Below, piece by piece: positions 16,694-26,134 of a stretch of DNA of 64,000 bases. Location of the stretch: the NCBI RefSeq assembly GCF_011306175.1, contig NZ_CP049913.1, positions 1,178,001 through 1,242,000 of the forward strand. Reading direction: 5' to 3'. The translations under genes and the position numbers were made by a program. Under the pieces are notes generated by a model. It saw nothing but the letters and a program-made list of their open reading frames with translations, made no database searches and had not been told where the DNA came from. Positions within the stretch are counted from its first letter, which is position 1. Each line of letters opens with the position of its first letter. The stretch is from Vibrio sp. HDW18. GTDB lineage: Bacteria > Pseudomonadota > Gammaproteobacteria > Enterobacterales > Vibrionaceae.

Positions 16694-17694
16694 TAAAACT
16701 TCCTCAAATCTATACCATTGTATAAATGTGCTACTTCTTGCTCATAACCATTAAACAGTAACGTCGGTTGCCTACGGCTGCTTAATACATTTCCTTCACC
16801 AATAAAACGTTCACTGGCTTGGCTCCATCGAGGGTGATCAACATTGGGATTTACATTGGCATAAAAACCATATTCATTCGGAGCTAAACGATTCCATGTC
16901 GTGGGTGGTTCACGATCAACGAAATGAATACGAACAATAGACTTGATACTTTTGAAGCCATATTTCCATGGTACAACAAGCCTCAAGGGTGCTCCATTTT
17001 GTGGCGCAAGTGTTTTGCCATATAAACCAACTGAAATTAAGGTCAGTGGGTTGATGGCTTCATCTAAGCGCAACCCTTCAACATACGGATACTCAATATT
17101 GCTGAATGCGCTTTGTGCGGGGAACTGTTTTGGATCGTAGAGCGTTTCAAATGCGACATATTTAGCGCTGCTTTTAGGATCCACCATCTTAATGATGTCA
17201 GCGAGAGGAAATCCAATCCATGGAATATTCATTGACCATGCTTCAACGCAACGTAAGCGGTAAATTCGCTCTTCTAGTGCAAATTTCTTAAAGATATCCT
17301 CGTAATCGAGTGTCAAGGGATTATTGACTAAGCCATCAATTTCAATTTTCCAAGGGTCTGTAATAAATTGGGATGAGTTTTTAGCAGGATCAGATTTACC
17401 GGTGCCAAATTCATAAAAGTTATTGTATGTCATAACCTTACTTTCCGGCGTAAGCGCTAAATCAGCTTGATATTGTGCTGACTTCGTAGCAAAAAGATTC
17501 CTTCTATTATCTAGAATAGGATTCTCGTTTGCAGAAAAAAAATCCAAAATTCCAGCTTGAGCATTAGCAGCAATGGGCATACCAACAACCGCAATCCCTA
17601 ACTTTTTGAGTATTTCTCGACGCTCTTGGTAGACAGATTCTGGAGTCACTTGATTATCAGACAGAGCCCAGCGGTACTTCTTCTTAATCCACAT
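16690..17694 (-). CDS. msrP: Periplasmic methionine sulfoxide reductase, molybdopterin subunit
   Basis: MsrP repairs oxidised methionine in periplasmic proteins. The 334-residue precursor has a twin-arginine signal with RREILKKLG (Arg25-Arg26) followed by a hydrophobic stretch to ANAQA, so it should be exported folded. Cys149 in [10 protein letters not shown] is the molybdenum ligand known from E. coli Yed[19 protein letters not shown] is also diagnostic. AGGGG precedes ATG 17694. The downstream msrQ partner is broken, so MsrP has lost its dedicated electron donor here. Confidence 0.95.
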
Positions 17695-17856
17695 AAATTT
17701 CCCCTACAACTCTTTCCGTTTAGGTAGACAGCAAATGCGTGACATTTTGCTTTAATATGGACAATATAAATCAATATTTGTTTCAAAAGGCAGACTATAC
17801 ATTCACACAAAAAAATAAATAATCATCTTACAGCTTGCCCTCCTACTGACTAAATC

Positions 17857-18795
17857 TTACTTCACACACAGCACATTAAGCAGTGACGAGCCGTTTAGTG
17901 GATTGACTTTGCCAGTCGCAAATAGCCCTTTGCGGCCTTCTCCCCAATAGGGAAGCTGCACTGGCCAGCGCTGCGCTTGCATCTGCTGGGTATTGAGTAA
18001 GGCTGACCACTCTTGCTCGCTTGGTAGACGCATCGCAAGCTGCTGGCACACACTTTGTGCTGCAGCATAATCAAGCCGATTCCACGCTAAATCGTGTTCC
18101 ATATAAAATGGCACTTGCGGGTTGCCGGTATACGGCAGCGCAAAGGTTTGACTGCCGACTTTGATTGACTGGCGTAACACAAAATCGTGATTTGCCGATG
18201 GGCGAGGCATGCTGTTGAGTTTGGCGGGCGACTCCGTGCTCGTCGCGGTCAGAGCAGAGATTGGCTTATTGGGCGGCGTGCTGAGCGATTGATTGAGCGG
18301 AGCTTGTTGGCTCACAGCCTGAGCTACAGTGGGCGTTGCACTGCGCAACTCTTTAGCTTGCCGCACGGACTGTGGCGCAGTGTTTTTGATCACTTGACGT
18401 ATAAAAGCTTGTTCAAAACTTGCCAGTTTTTTTATCTGCTTTAGCTCCTGGCTGGCGATAGCAAAATCGCTATAGGGGCCAATCAAACAGCGTGCGCCTT
18501 TGGGCTCAGGCTTGAGCCAAATATCGGTCGAGATGTGTTCATAAAGCGTTTTTACGCTGGTAAGCGGCATCAGTTGACTTAACATGCCACACTGGATCCA
18601 GAACAGTGAATCGCCGGGCTGAGGTTTTTTGCCCCACAAGCCCTCACCAATTGGGCAAGCCGTATCCAGCTCGGGCAGTGTATCGACCGCAGCTTGCTGC
18701 GCTTCACACCAATATTCACTACTGGCAAACCCGGTCAGCGGAGCGAGCAACAACCAAACCAAACTTAGCTTGCGGTATTCTATCCATTTCGACAT
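17857..18795 (-). CDS. Secreted protein with a SPOR-like domain and an FGE/C-type-lectin-like C-terminus
   Basis: Start ATG 18795 is chosen because GAGGA lies nine bases upstream; an ATG at 18804 would touch it. The 312-residue product begins with a signal peptide (WIEYRKLSLVWLLLAPLTGFA). Residues about 60-140 look like a SPOR domain (FWIQCGMLSQLMPLTSVKTLYEHI, ARCLIGPYSDFAIASQEL), which binds denuded septal peptidoglycan in other proteins. A Pro/Ala/Ser/Thr-rich linker follows. The last 90 residues resemble the formylglycine-generating/sulfatase-modifying fold (AAAQSVCQQLAMRLPSEQEW, YWGEGRKGLF). The combination is unusual. The role is unknown, perhaps at the cell envelope. It stands alone, with an ABC operon upstream. 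Confidence 0.75.
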   Translation of the reverse strand: MSKWIEYRKLSLVWLLLAPLTGFASSEYWCEAQQAAVDTLPELDTACPIGEGLWGKKPQPGDSLFWIQCGMLSQLMPLTSVKTLYEHISTDIWLKPEPKGARCLIGPYSDFAIASQELKQIKKLASFEQAFIRQVIKNTAPQSVRQAKELRSATPTVAQAVSQQAPLNQSLSTPPNKPISALTATSTESPAKLNSMPRPSANHDFVLRQSIKVGSQTFALPYTGNPQVPFYMEHDLAWNRLDYAAAQSVCQQLAMRLPSEQEWSALLNTQQMQAQRWPVQLPYWGEGRKGLFATGKVNPLNGSSLLNVLCVK

Positions 18796-18894
18796 CCACT
18801 GCATTCCTCATCATTGATCACCCATCGCCTTTGCCCTGCGCCATCGCTGCACAGCTTGAAGGGCATCGGTACCGAAAACAGATGCAAAAACAGT

Positions 18895-18926
18895 GCAAAA
18901 AACCGCCGAGCATTCAACTTCGGCGG
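18895..18926 (-). terminator. Terminator of the ABC importer operon
   Basis: On the minus strand CCGCCGA (18926-18920) pairs with TCGGCGG (18909-18903) across a 10-base loop, and six T follow. It lies about 45 bases after the last permease gene. Confidence 0.9.
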
Positions 18927-18968
18927 CCAGTTTATCAAGAGTTTGTGAAGCTCATCGATTCGGCAGGC

Positions 18969-19910
18969 TTAGCCCTTATAAATTTTTGGGTTAAACACAT
19001 CGCGTAGCCAATCACCGAGCAGATTAATCACCAACACCAGCAGCACCAGCACCACCCCAGGAAAAGCGGTGATCCACCATGCGCCGGAAAAAATATAGCT
19101 AAAACCAATGCTGATCAGCGAGCCCAGAGAAGGCTGATCGACTGGCAAGCCTAAGCCAAGGAAAGACAGCGCCGCTTCCGACATAATCGCATTGGCAACT
19201 TGTACAGTTGAAATCACTAAGATCGGCGATAAACAGTTCGGCAAAATATGCCGAAACATGATACGTGGCGCTTTAAAGCCCATCACGCGCGCCGCTTCAA
19301 CATACTCCTTTTTCTTTTCGGCCAATACCGAGGCTCGCACAGTACGCGCGTATTGCGGCCATTCGGCAATACCGATGATCACCACCAACATCACCACCGC
19401 ATATTGACCGAAAAATTCGCCACCAAAGCTCGCTTTAAAAATTGCCGAGACAATGATAGCCACCATCATGGTGGAAAATGAGAGCTGAATATCGGCAAAA
19501 CGCATCAAAAAACTGTCAATCCGACCTCCGAAATAGCCTGCCGACAGGCCAATCACAATGCCTAACGCCAGTTGTAAAGCGACCGCCAAAAAACCGATGG
19601 TTAACGATAGACGTGAGCCATACAAAATCGTCGAAAATATGTCGCGTCCTTGCTCATCGGTGCCAAGCAGAAAATGTGCTTCGCCCCCTTCCATCCAGGC
19701 TGGCGGTAATTCAGCATCCATAATATCGATCGCTGATAGATCGTATGGATTAGTCGGTGCCAGCCATGGTGCACCTAAAGCCACCACCACAAAGAATAGA
19801 AATACGCTAAAGCTACCGATCGCGACTTTATCGCGCATAAAATAATACAAAAAGTCCGACTGCTGAAAACGCTGCCAGCGCGAAGGAGCACCAGATACTG
19901 CACTCATCAT
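18969..19910 (-). CDS. Peptide/glutathione-type ABC importer, inner-membrane permease 2 (DppC/GsiD-like)
   Basis: This 313-residue protein has an N-terminal cytosolic segment, one anchor helix (AIGSFSVFLFFVVVALGAPWLA) and a binding-protein-dependent transport domain. The loop EYVEAARVMGFKAPRIMFRHILPN is the EAA motif that contacts the ATPase. It overlaps the preceding permease gene by one base (TAATG). It forms the membrane channel with the first permease. Confidence 0.93.
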   Translation of the reverse strand: MMSAVSGAPSRWQRFQQSDFLYYFMRDKVAIGSFSVFLFFVVVALGAPWLAPTNPYDLSAIDIMDAELPPAWMEGGEAHFLLGTDEQGRDIFSTILYGSRLSLTIGFLAVALQLALGIVIGLSAGYFGGRIDSFLMRFADIQLSFSTMMVAIIVSAIFKASFGGEFFGQYAVVMLVVIIGIAEWPQYARTVRASVLAEKKKEYVEAARVMGFKAPRIMFRHILPNCLSPILVISTVQVANAIMSEAALSFLGLGLPVDQPSLGSLISIGFSYIFSGAWWITAFPGVVLVLLVLVINLLGDWLRDVFNPKIYKG

Positions 19911-20887
19911 TACGCTCCTTTGCCCGTGAGATTGACAGTGGGGTTAATCAGACCATACAGCAGATCAACAATGGTATTGGTCACTACGAAGATCAGCCCG
20001 ACAAAAATCACATAAGCGGTGATCAATGGCGTATCGACTCGATTAATTGCCTCTAAAAACAGTAAACCGGTTCCCGGCCACTGAAAGACAGTTTCGGTCA
20101 AAATGGTGTACGCTACCATAGTACCAATTTGCACCCCTCCGACGGTTAATACCGGTAGCAAGGTGTTTTTCAATGCATGCTGGTAATAGATTTTATTGAG
20201 TGGCAAACCTTTGGCTTGGGCAAATTTAATGTATTCCGAACCAAGCACTTCCAACATTTCTGAGCGTACTAACCGGATAAATAGCGGCAACATGATTGAG
20301 GCTAAAGCGATTGAGGGCAGCACCAAATGACGTAAGCCATCGAGCGTAAAAAAGCCCGATTGCCATCCCAAAACGTTGGCCGTGGCACCGCGCCCATAAG
20401 AGGGCAACCAACCCAGTTCAATCGAGAAGACGTACATCAACAGGATGGCGGTTAAAAACACTGGGATCGAAATCCCAATACTGCTCCCTGCCATAATGAT
20501 TTTAGTTATCCAGCTTTTAGGGTGAATTGCTGAATAGACGCCAAGTGGGATGGAAAAACACACAATGATTAGCGTGGCGCCAAATACCAATTCTAGGGTG
20601 GCCACCAACTTATCCAAAATGACATCCAACGCAGGGCGCTTAAAGAAATATGAGGTCCCTAAATCACCCTGAACTGCCGCGCTAATAAAACGCGAGTATT
20701 TAACCATGAACGGATCATTGAGCCCCAAGTGGTCACGCAATGCTTGGCGTTCAGACTCTGAAACCGATTGCCCCACCAACTCACGCAATGGATCACCGAG
20801 ATTATCCTGAATGGCGAAGGCCACTAAACTGATCACCAACATCACTATCAGTGCCTGATACAGGCGCTTGACCAGAAACGAAAACAT
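19910..20887 (-). CDS. Peptide/glutathione-type ABC importer, inner-membrane permease 1 (DppB/GsiC-like)
   Basis: The 325-residue protein has an N-terminal helix (LYQALIVMLVISLVAFAIQ), the DppB-type region GDPLRELVGQSVSESERQALRDHLGL, and the EAA loop EYIKFAQAKGLPLNKIYYQHALKN. The last helix pair ends FVGLIFVVTNTIVDLLYGLINP. It pairs with the downstream permease. Confidence 0.93.
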   Translation of the reverse strand: MFSFLVKRLYQALIVMLVISLVAFAIQDNLGDPLRELVGQSVSESERQALRDHLGLNDPFMVKYSRFISAAVQGDLGTSYFFKRPALDVILDKLVATLELVFGATLIIVCFSIPLGVYSAIHPKSWITKIIMAGSSIGISIPVFLTAILLMYVFSIELGWLPSYGRGATANVLGWQSGFFTLDGLRHLVLPSIALASIMLPLFIRLVRSEMLEVLGSEYIKFAQAKGLPLNKIYYQHALKNTLLPVLTVGGVQIGTMVAYTILTETVFQWPGTGLLFLEAINRVDTPLITAYVIFVGLIFVVTNTIVDLLYGLINPTVNLTGKGA

Positions 20888-21029
20888 TCCCTGCCCCTTT
20901 CATTTTTATATCGATTGATTACGCGCCAATGCTTCAAACAAGCATCGGGTACTTTGCTGCCGAGAAGACCACAAAGTACCCGACGACACACTGCGCAAGA
21001 GTCAACTAAGCGAGATGTGTCAGCGCTGA

Positions 21030-22586
21030 TTACTCTTTCACCACCAGATCACCAAAATAAGGGAAATCCATCCCATTGATGATCGGAGCGATGTCAAGTG
21101 TGGTTTTCGCTGCCCAAGAGGGATCTTGGAAGTGTAGTGGTACGAAGGCCGCTTCGTTATATAAGATCGCCTCCACCTGCTTGAGCATCGCGCTGCGTTT
21201 GGCAAGATCGGTTTCGGAGTTGGCTTCATCAACCAGCTTATCCACCTCGGCATTCGAGTAATAACCACAGTTGTACTGACCTTTACCGGTATTGGCATCA
21301 CGCGTCATAGTCAAAAACTCGGTAAAGTTGGCCGAATCTTCAGTATCAGGATGCCAACCTATCATCAGCATATCGGCGGCACACTTATCAAACTCTGGCC
21401 AGTATTGCGCTTTAGGTAAGGTTTTTAAATCGACTTTGATGCCAATTCGCGCCAGCATTGCCGAGGTTGCTTGGGCAATTTTCTCATCATTTACGTAGCG
21501 GTTATTGGGCGCAATCATGGTCAGATTAAAACCCTGTTCATAACCAGCCTCTTTCATCAGTTGCTTAGCTTTCGCCAGATCAAAGCGTGGCTTGAGGTTT
21601 TCATTGTAACCGGCATAACCAATAGGACTTTGTTGGTTGGCAACTGTCGCCGCACCTTTCATCACTTTGTCGACAATCCCTTGGGTATTGATCGCGTGCA
21701 CAATCGCTTGACGTACTCGCACATCTTTCAAGGCTGGATTGCTATTTTGGTTCATTTGGAAAGTGATCACGCGCGTACCTGGCATAGTAAACAGAGCTAC
21801 GCCTTTGGCGTTTTGGATGCGTTGGTAATCATTAGGCGCAACGGGGGCGATCATGTCCACCCCGCCAGACAACAGCGCAGCAACCCGAGTCGCGTCTTCT
21901 TTGATCACCGAGAGAGTTAGCTTGTCGACATTGCCTTTTGATGCGCTATCCCAGTAATTAGGATTACGTTGCAGCACCAGATTAATCCCTTGCTCACGAC
22001 TGCTCACCATAAATGGGCCAGTGCCTGAGATATGCTCAGAGGCGAAGGAGTTACCATGCTTGACGATTTCGGCTTTATCTTTGCCATCAGCCGTCAGGCC
22101 GGTATAGAACTTACTGTCCATCGGGAAAATATAGGTCGCCACGTTTTCAATCAGCGGATAAGTACCCGCGGTTTTGATTTCAATCGTGTAGTCATCGACT
22201 TTGGTCAGCGCAACCAGCGGCTCAAAAATACCTTTAAAATCGGCTGACTGCTTCAAGCGGTTAAAGGTCCACACCACATCATCGGCACTAAAATCATTAC
22301 CGGATTGAAACTTGACCCCTTGGCGCAAGGTAAAGCGCATGGTTTCATTATCAATACGCTGCCAAGATTGTGCTAAACGTGGTTCGAACTCCATAGTCTG
22401 CGTGAAACGGATCAGCGGATCGAGCACCATGTGCGAAAGCTGTAATGTGGCACCAGAGAGCTGCTCATGGGGATCCATCGAGACTGGGTCGGAATCATAA
22501 GCGACGGTAATATCCGCCGCCAAGCTGCCAAAACTCAAGCCAGCCGCGATCAAGGCCAACGCTAGTTGGTTTTTTATGGTTTTCAT
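21030..22586 (-). CDS. Periplasmic substrate-binding protein of the peptide/glutathione-type importer
   Basis: AAGGAG before ATG 22586 fixes the start; the longer frame to 22652 lacks such a signal. The 518-residue precursor has a signal peptide (MKTIKNQLALALIAAGLSFGSLA) and then a family 5 solute-binding domain (VSMDPHEQLSG, FQSGNDFSADDVVWTFNRL, ISGTGPFMV, LQRNPNYWD, VRQAIVHAIN). The gene lies between the ATPase and permease genes, as gsiB does in E. coli. The substrate cannot be read from sequence; peptides or glutathione are the likely range. Confidence 0.93.
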   Translation of the reverse strand: MKTIKNQLALALIAAGLSFGSLAADITVAYDSDPVSMDPHEQLSGATLQLSHMVLDPLIRFTQTMEFEPRLAQSWQRIDNETMRFTLRQGVKFQSGNDFSADDVVWTFNRLKQSADFKGIFEPLVALTKVDDYTIEIKTAGTYPLIENVATYIFPMDSKFYTGLTADGKDKAEIVKHGNSFASEHISGTGPFMVSSREQGINLVLQRNPNYWDSASKGNVDKLTLSVIKEDATRVAALLSGGVDMIAPVAPNDYQRIQNAKGVALFTMPGTRVITFQMNQNSNPALKDVRVRQAIVHAINTQGIVDKVMKGAATVANQQSPIGYAGYNENLKPRFDLAKAKQLMKEAGYEQGFNLTMIAPNNRYVNDEKIAQATSAMLARIGIKVDLKTLPKAQYWPEFDKCAADMLMIGWHPDTEDSANFTEFLTMTRDANTGKGQYNCGYYSNAEVDKLVDEANSETDLAKRSAMLKQVEAILYNEAAFVPLHFQDPSWAAKTTLDIAPIINGMDFPYFGDLVVKE

Positions 22587-22682
22587 TGCATAACTCCTTA
22601 TGCGGGAATCCAATCCCTTGTTGATTGTGTTTGCTTCTGTCACTACCGCCAACCAAACGGCATGGTTGGCGAAATTTAACGG

Positions 22683-24398
22683 CTATGCTGCCGTTGTCGT
22701 TTCGCGTAAGCCTGTAAATTCAGGCATTAAGGAAATCAATTTTTTGCTGTACTCATGCTGTGGATCGGTAAACAGTTGCTCAGTCGGTGCCACTTCCAAC
22801 AGCGTGCCCATCTGCATCACTCCAACGCGATCACACATCTGGCGGATCACCGGTAAATCGTGGCTGATAAATAACATGGTCAGATTCAGCTCATCTTGCA
22901 GATCTTTGAGCAAGTTCAGAATTTGCGCCTGCACCGAGACATCGAGCGCCGAGGTCGGTTCATCACAAATCAGTAGGCGTGGACGGGTCGCTAAAGCGCG
23001 CGCGATCGAAATTCGCTGCCGCTGACCGCCAGAAAATTCATGGGGGTATTTCAAGCCTGCCATCGCGCCTAAACCAACATGCTCCAGCAGATCGTTGACG
23101 ATGTGCCGCGTTTCACTTTCACTGCGCGTCAGTTTATGAAAACGGATCGGTTCGGCGATGATGTCGAAAATTTTCATGCGCGGATTCATTGAGGTATACG
23201 GATTTTGGAATACCATCTGCATTTGACGCCGTAAAGGGCGGCGTTGGTGTTCCGATTTCAGCGCAGTTAAATCAATCCCTTCAAAGCTCACTCGCCCGGC
23301 ATTGGGTTGGTACAAACCGGCGATCACTCGTGCAATGGTTGATTTCCCTGAGCCAGATTCACCAACTAAGCCAAAAGTTTCCCCTTCATGGACTTCAAAA
23401 CTGACATTATCGGAGGCTTGTACATATTCGCGGCGGCTGGCGAATAAAGAATCTTTGGTCACAAAACGTAGGCTCACGTTATCCACTTTGAGTAGCGGAC
23501 CACGGTATTGACGCTGATCTTGACTCTGCCCTAGCCAGTGATTTTTCACATCCAAAGGCTGCAACTGTTGCGCTTGTTCGATATAACTCACGAGAGGAAA
23601 ACGATCCAACTTGCGATCAGAACGCGGCACGGCTGAAATTAGGCTGCGAGTATAAGGGTGCTGTGGCGTGCCAAGCACTTTGGTAGTGGGGCCAAACTCG
23701 ACCAAATCACCACGATACATCACCGCGACGCGATCGGTCACATTCGATACCACGCCCATATCATGCGTCACCAACATACAGCCGACATTGTTTTGCTTAC
23801 ATAGCTCACGGATCAGGGTCAAGATTTGGTCTTGAATCGATACGTCAAGCGCGGTGGTTGGCTCATCAGCGATGATCAAATCAGGCTCACCCGCCAGCGC
23901 AATCGCAATCACCACCCGTTGACGCATACCACCAGAAAATTGATGCGGATACTGTTTGAGACGGTTTTCGGGTTGGGGGATGCCAACTTGCTGCAACAAA
24001 GATAATGCGCGTTGATAGGCTTGCTGATCACTCACCTGCATGTTGGCATGAATGGTTTCGGTTAATTGCTGTTCAACCGTAAACAGTGGATTGAGTGAGG
24101 TCATCGGATCTTGAAAAATAAAGCCGATTTTGCTGCCACGCACTTCACGCATCGCTTGGGGCGATAAACCGGAAATTTTCTCACCGTTTAAATAAACTTC
24201 ACCGGCCGCAATCGTGCCAGGAGGGCTAAGCAGATCAATAACGGCATTGCCTACCGTTGATTTTCCAGCCCCCGACTCGCCTACCACACCGACAATTTCA
24301 CCCTCTTGGATATCCAAGGTGAGCGATTTGACTGCGACATGCACCCCATGCCGCGAAGGGTATTCAATTCTAAGATTTTTAACTGCTAAAAGTGACAT
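22683..24398 (-). CDS. Double ATPase of the peptide/glutathione-type importer (DppD-DppF fusion, GsiA/YejF-like)
   Basis: Two ABC ATPase domains are fused in 571 residues. The first has Walker A GESGAGKST, signature FSGGMRQR and Walker B LIIADEPTTALD. The second has GESGSGKST, FSGGQRQR and LLICDEPTSALD. Each domain ends with the oligopeptide-family extension (PQHPYTRSLISAVP; PQHEYSKKLISLMP). It is the first gene of an ATPase-binding protein-permease-permease operon, the order of gsiABCD. One polypeptide supplies both energising subunits. AGAGG lies upstream of ATG 24398. Confidence 0.94.
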   Translation of the reverse strand: MSLLAVKNLRIEYPSRHGVHVAVKSLTLDIQEGEIVGVVGESGAGKSTVGNAVIDLLSPPGTIAAGEVYLNGEKISGLSPQAMREVRGSKIGFIFQDPMTSLNPLFTVEQQLTETIHANMQVSDQQAYQRALSLLQQVGIPQPENRLKQYPHQFSGGMRQRVVIAIALAGEPDLIIADEPTTALDVSIQDQILTLIRELCKQNNVGCMLVTHDMGVVSNVTDRVAVMYRGDLVEFGPTTKVLGTPQHPYTRSLISAVPRSDRKLDRFPLVSYIEQAQQLQPLDVKNHWLGQSQDQRQYRGPLLKVDNVSLRFVTKDSLFASRREYVQASDNVSFEVHEGETFGLVGESGSGKSTIARVIAGLYQPNAGRVSFEGIDLTALKSEHQRRPLRRQMQMVFQNPYTSMNPRMKIFDIIAEPIRFHKLTRSESETRHIVNDLLEHVGLGAMAGLKYPHEFSGGQRQRISIARALATRPRLLICDEPTSALDVSVQAQILNLLKDLQDELNLTMLFISHDLPVIRQMCDRVGVMQMGTLLEVAPTEQLFTDPQHEYSKKLISLMPEFTGLRETTTAA

Positions 24399-24719
24399 TC
24401 CATCAGACCTCTACCGCTGAGGCAATTTTGCCCTGTCTGAAGCACATCAGCGCATAACCGAAACTGATGTGCATTTGCATCCATTCGAATCAGAATTATC
24501 TTCTGACGATTTACAAGCCTCTCAATTTGGCAAATCTTGCGCGTAAAAGCAACAAAGCTGGGGCAAAAAAACGCCAACTCTAGCTAAAGTGCAATATGAG
24601 GGGTTCAAGAGAAAGGTACACCCGAATGATTTACAACGGAGGGCAATGACGTTTAGCCGAGCAATAGCAGCCAATCACCGCGCATAAAGTCGGGTTAAAT
24701 TTTGCGATAGATAAAATGC
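24399..24719. other. Intergenic region between the ABC operon and the tRNA cluster
   Basis: About 320 bases without a gene. It must hold the promoter of the ABC operon, but I could not pick a convincing -35/-10 pair. Confidence 0.4.
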
Positions 24720-24743
24720 AAAAAACCCCAGCAGATGCTGAGG
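24720..24743 (-). terminator. Terminator of the tRNA operon
   Basis: Minus strand: CCTCAGC, loop ATCT, GCTGGGG, then six T. It lies 10 bases beyond the last tRNA. Confidence 0.9.
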
Positions 24744-24753
24744 CTTTGAAAAG

Positions 24754-24830
<77 letters not shown>

Positions 24831-24891
24831 ACTTAATTTGCTTAAGCTTTACAACTTAAGACTGGAAATAATTGACTATCACCAAAATAAA

Positions 24892-24968
24892 TGGGGTGGC
24901 TAATGGGGCTCGAACCCACGACAACCGGAATCACAATCCGGGGCTCTACCAACTGAGCTATAGCCACC
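24892..24968 (-). tRNA. tRNA-His(GTG)
   Basis: 77 bases with encoded CCA. Anticodon loop TTGTGAT. The extra 5' G (position -1) faces C73, the identity element of tRNA-His. Confidence 0.97.
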
Positions 24969-25037
24969 ACTGCAACTTGTAATAACCGCTTGCCTGCCGT
25001 TATTTAAGACCACGCATTTGCCTAATCTTTAAATAAG

Positions 25038-25114
<77 letters not shown>

Positions 25115-25174
25115 ACTTAATTTGCTTAAGCTTTACACTTAAGACCGGAGATAGTTAACTATCACCAAAATAAA

Positions 25175-25251
25175 TGGGGTGGCTAATGGGGCTCGAACCC
25201 ACGACAACCGGAATCACAATCCGGGGCTCTACCAACTGAGCTATAGCCACC
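25175..25251 (-). tRNA. tRNA-His(GTG), duplicate
   Basis: Same 77-base sequence as the copy at 24892-24968, including the extra 5' G. Confidence 0.97.
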
Positions 25252-25287
25252 ACTGATATTTATTTACCGATATTCCCCAGGCGAACA

Positions 25288-25364
<77 letters not shown>

Positions 25365-25385
25365 ATGCCCTATCGGCGGAGTGGA

Positions 25386-25414
25386 ATAATACGTAGATCA
25401 CCTAAGGGCGTCTA
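25386..25414 (-). promoter_or_regulatory. Promoter of the tRNA operon
   Basis: Minus strand: -35 TAGACG (25414-25409), 17-base spacer, -10 TATTAT (25391-25386). A GC-rich stretch lies between the -10 and the tRNA, typical of stringently controlled stable RNA promoters. The leader would be about 15 bases. Confidence 0.55.
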
Positions 25415-25652
25415 GTGTTTTTTTTAGTTTTTTTACTGATTGGTGCCTTTTTCATCAGGCGCTTGCTGCTCTTCTATTGGTTAAGAGGGTGATTCACGAC
25501 GAGAAGAGGGTATTTGCAGGTTTGTTGCAACATATTACCGCGCTATACTCAATTTACTTTTCACATCTACTTAACATTAATAATGTGAAATTTAAGCTGG
25601 AAAAAGGATGGGTAAGCCACACTTACCTTAATTATGTAAAGTGAGTTTAGAT

Positions 25653-26060
25653 ATGTTGCGAACACTCTTTAACCTGCTAGTGATAACGCTTGGCTCAGCG
25701 CTGTCAAGTGGCACATGGGCGATAACCGATGCCGATAAACATGCGATTGCGGAGCGGATCAAACCGGTTGGCAATGTTTATCTGGCCAGTAGCGAACCGA
25801 CCCCAGTCGTGGCAACGGGTCCACGCGATGGTGCGACAGTCTACGGCACCTTTTGTATTGCTTGTCACTCAACTGGCGTATCAGGTGCTCCTAAAATCGG
25901 CAGCGCTGCCGAATGGGGAGCACGTATTGCACAAGGTAAAGAAGTGCTAAAAAATCATGCACTGCATGGCTTTAATGCTATGCCGGCCAAAGGTACCTGT
26001 GTCGATTGTTCGGATGCTGAAATCGTAGCAGCGATTGAACATATGATTGCTGGGTTGTGA
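25653..26060 (+). CDS. Periplasmic cytochrome c5
   Basis: This 135-residue precursor (from ATG 25653, with GTGAG seven bases upstream; a GTG at 25641 would add four residues) has an N-terminal signal (LRTLFNLLVITLGSALSSGTWA). The single haem motif CIACH sits in GTFCIACHSTGVSGAPKIG. The later MPAKGTCVDCSDAEI holds the likely axial Met and the two cysteines typical of cytochrome c5. It would carry electrons in the periplasm to a terminal oxidase. It faces rep convergently. Confidence 0.9.
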   Translation: MLRTLFNLLVITLGSALSSGTWAITDADKHAIAERIKPVGNVYLASSEPTPVVATGPRDGATVYGTFCIACHSTGVSGAPKIGSAAEWGARIAQGKEVLKNHALHGFNAMPAKGTCVDCSDAEIVAAIEHMIAGL

Positions 26061-26134
26061 TCAACTGTACTCCACAACCCAGCCAGTGGCGGCTCTCTCG
26101 CTTACTGGATTTTCCAATCGATAACCAGTAGCAA

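Noticed and set aside
22683..24398. Possible mis-joined pair of ATPase genes
   Set aside because: The frame is continuous, both domains are complete, and GsiA/YejF proteins are naturally fused this way.
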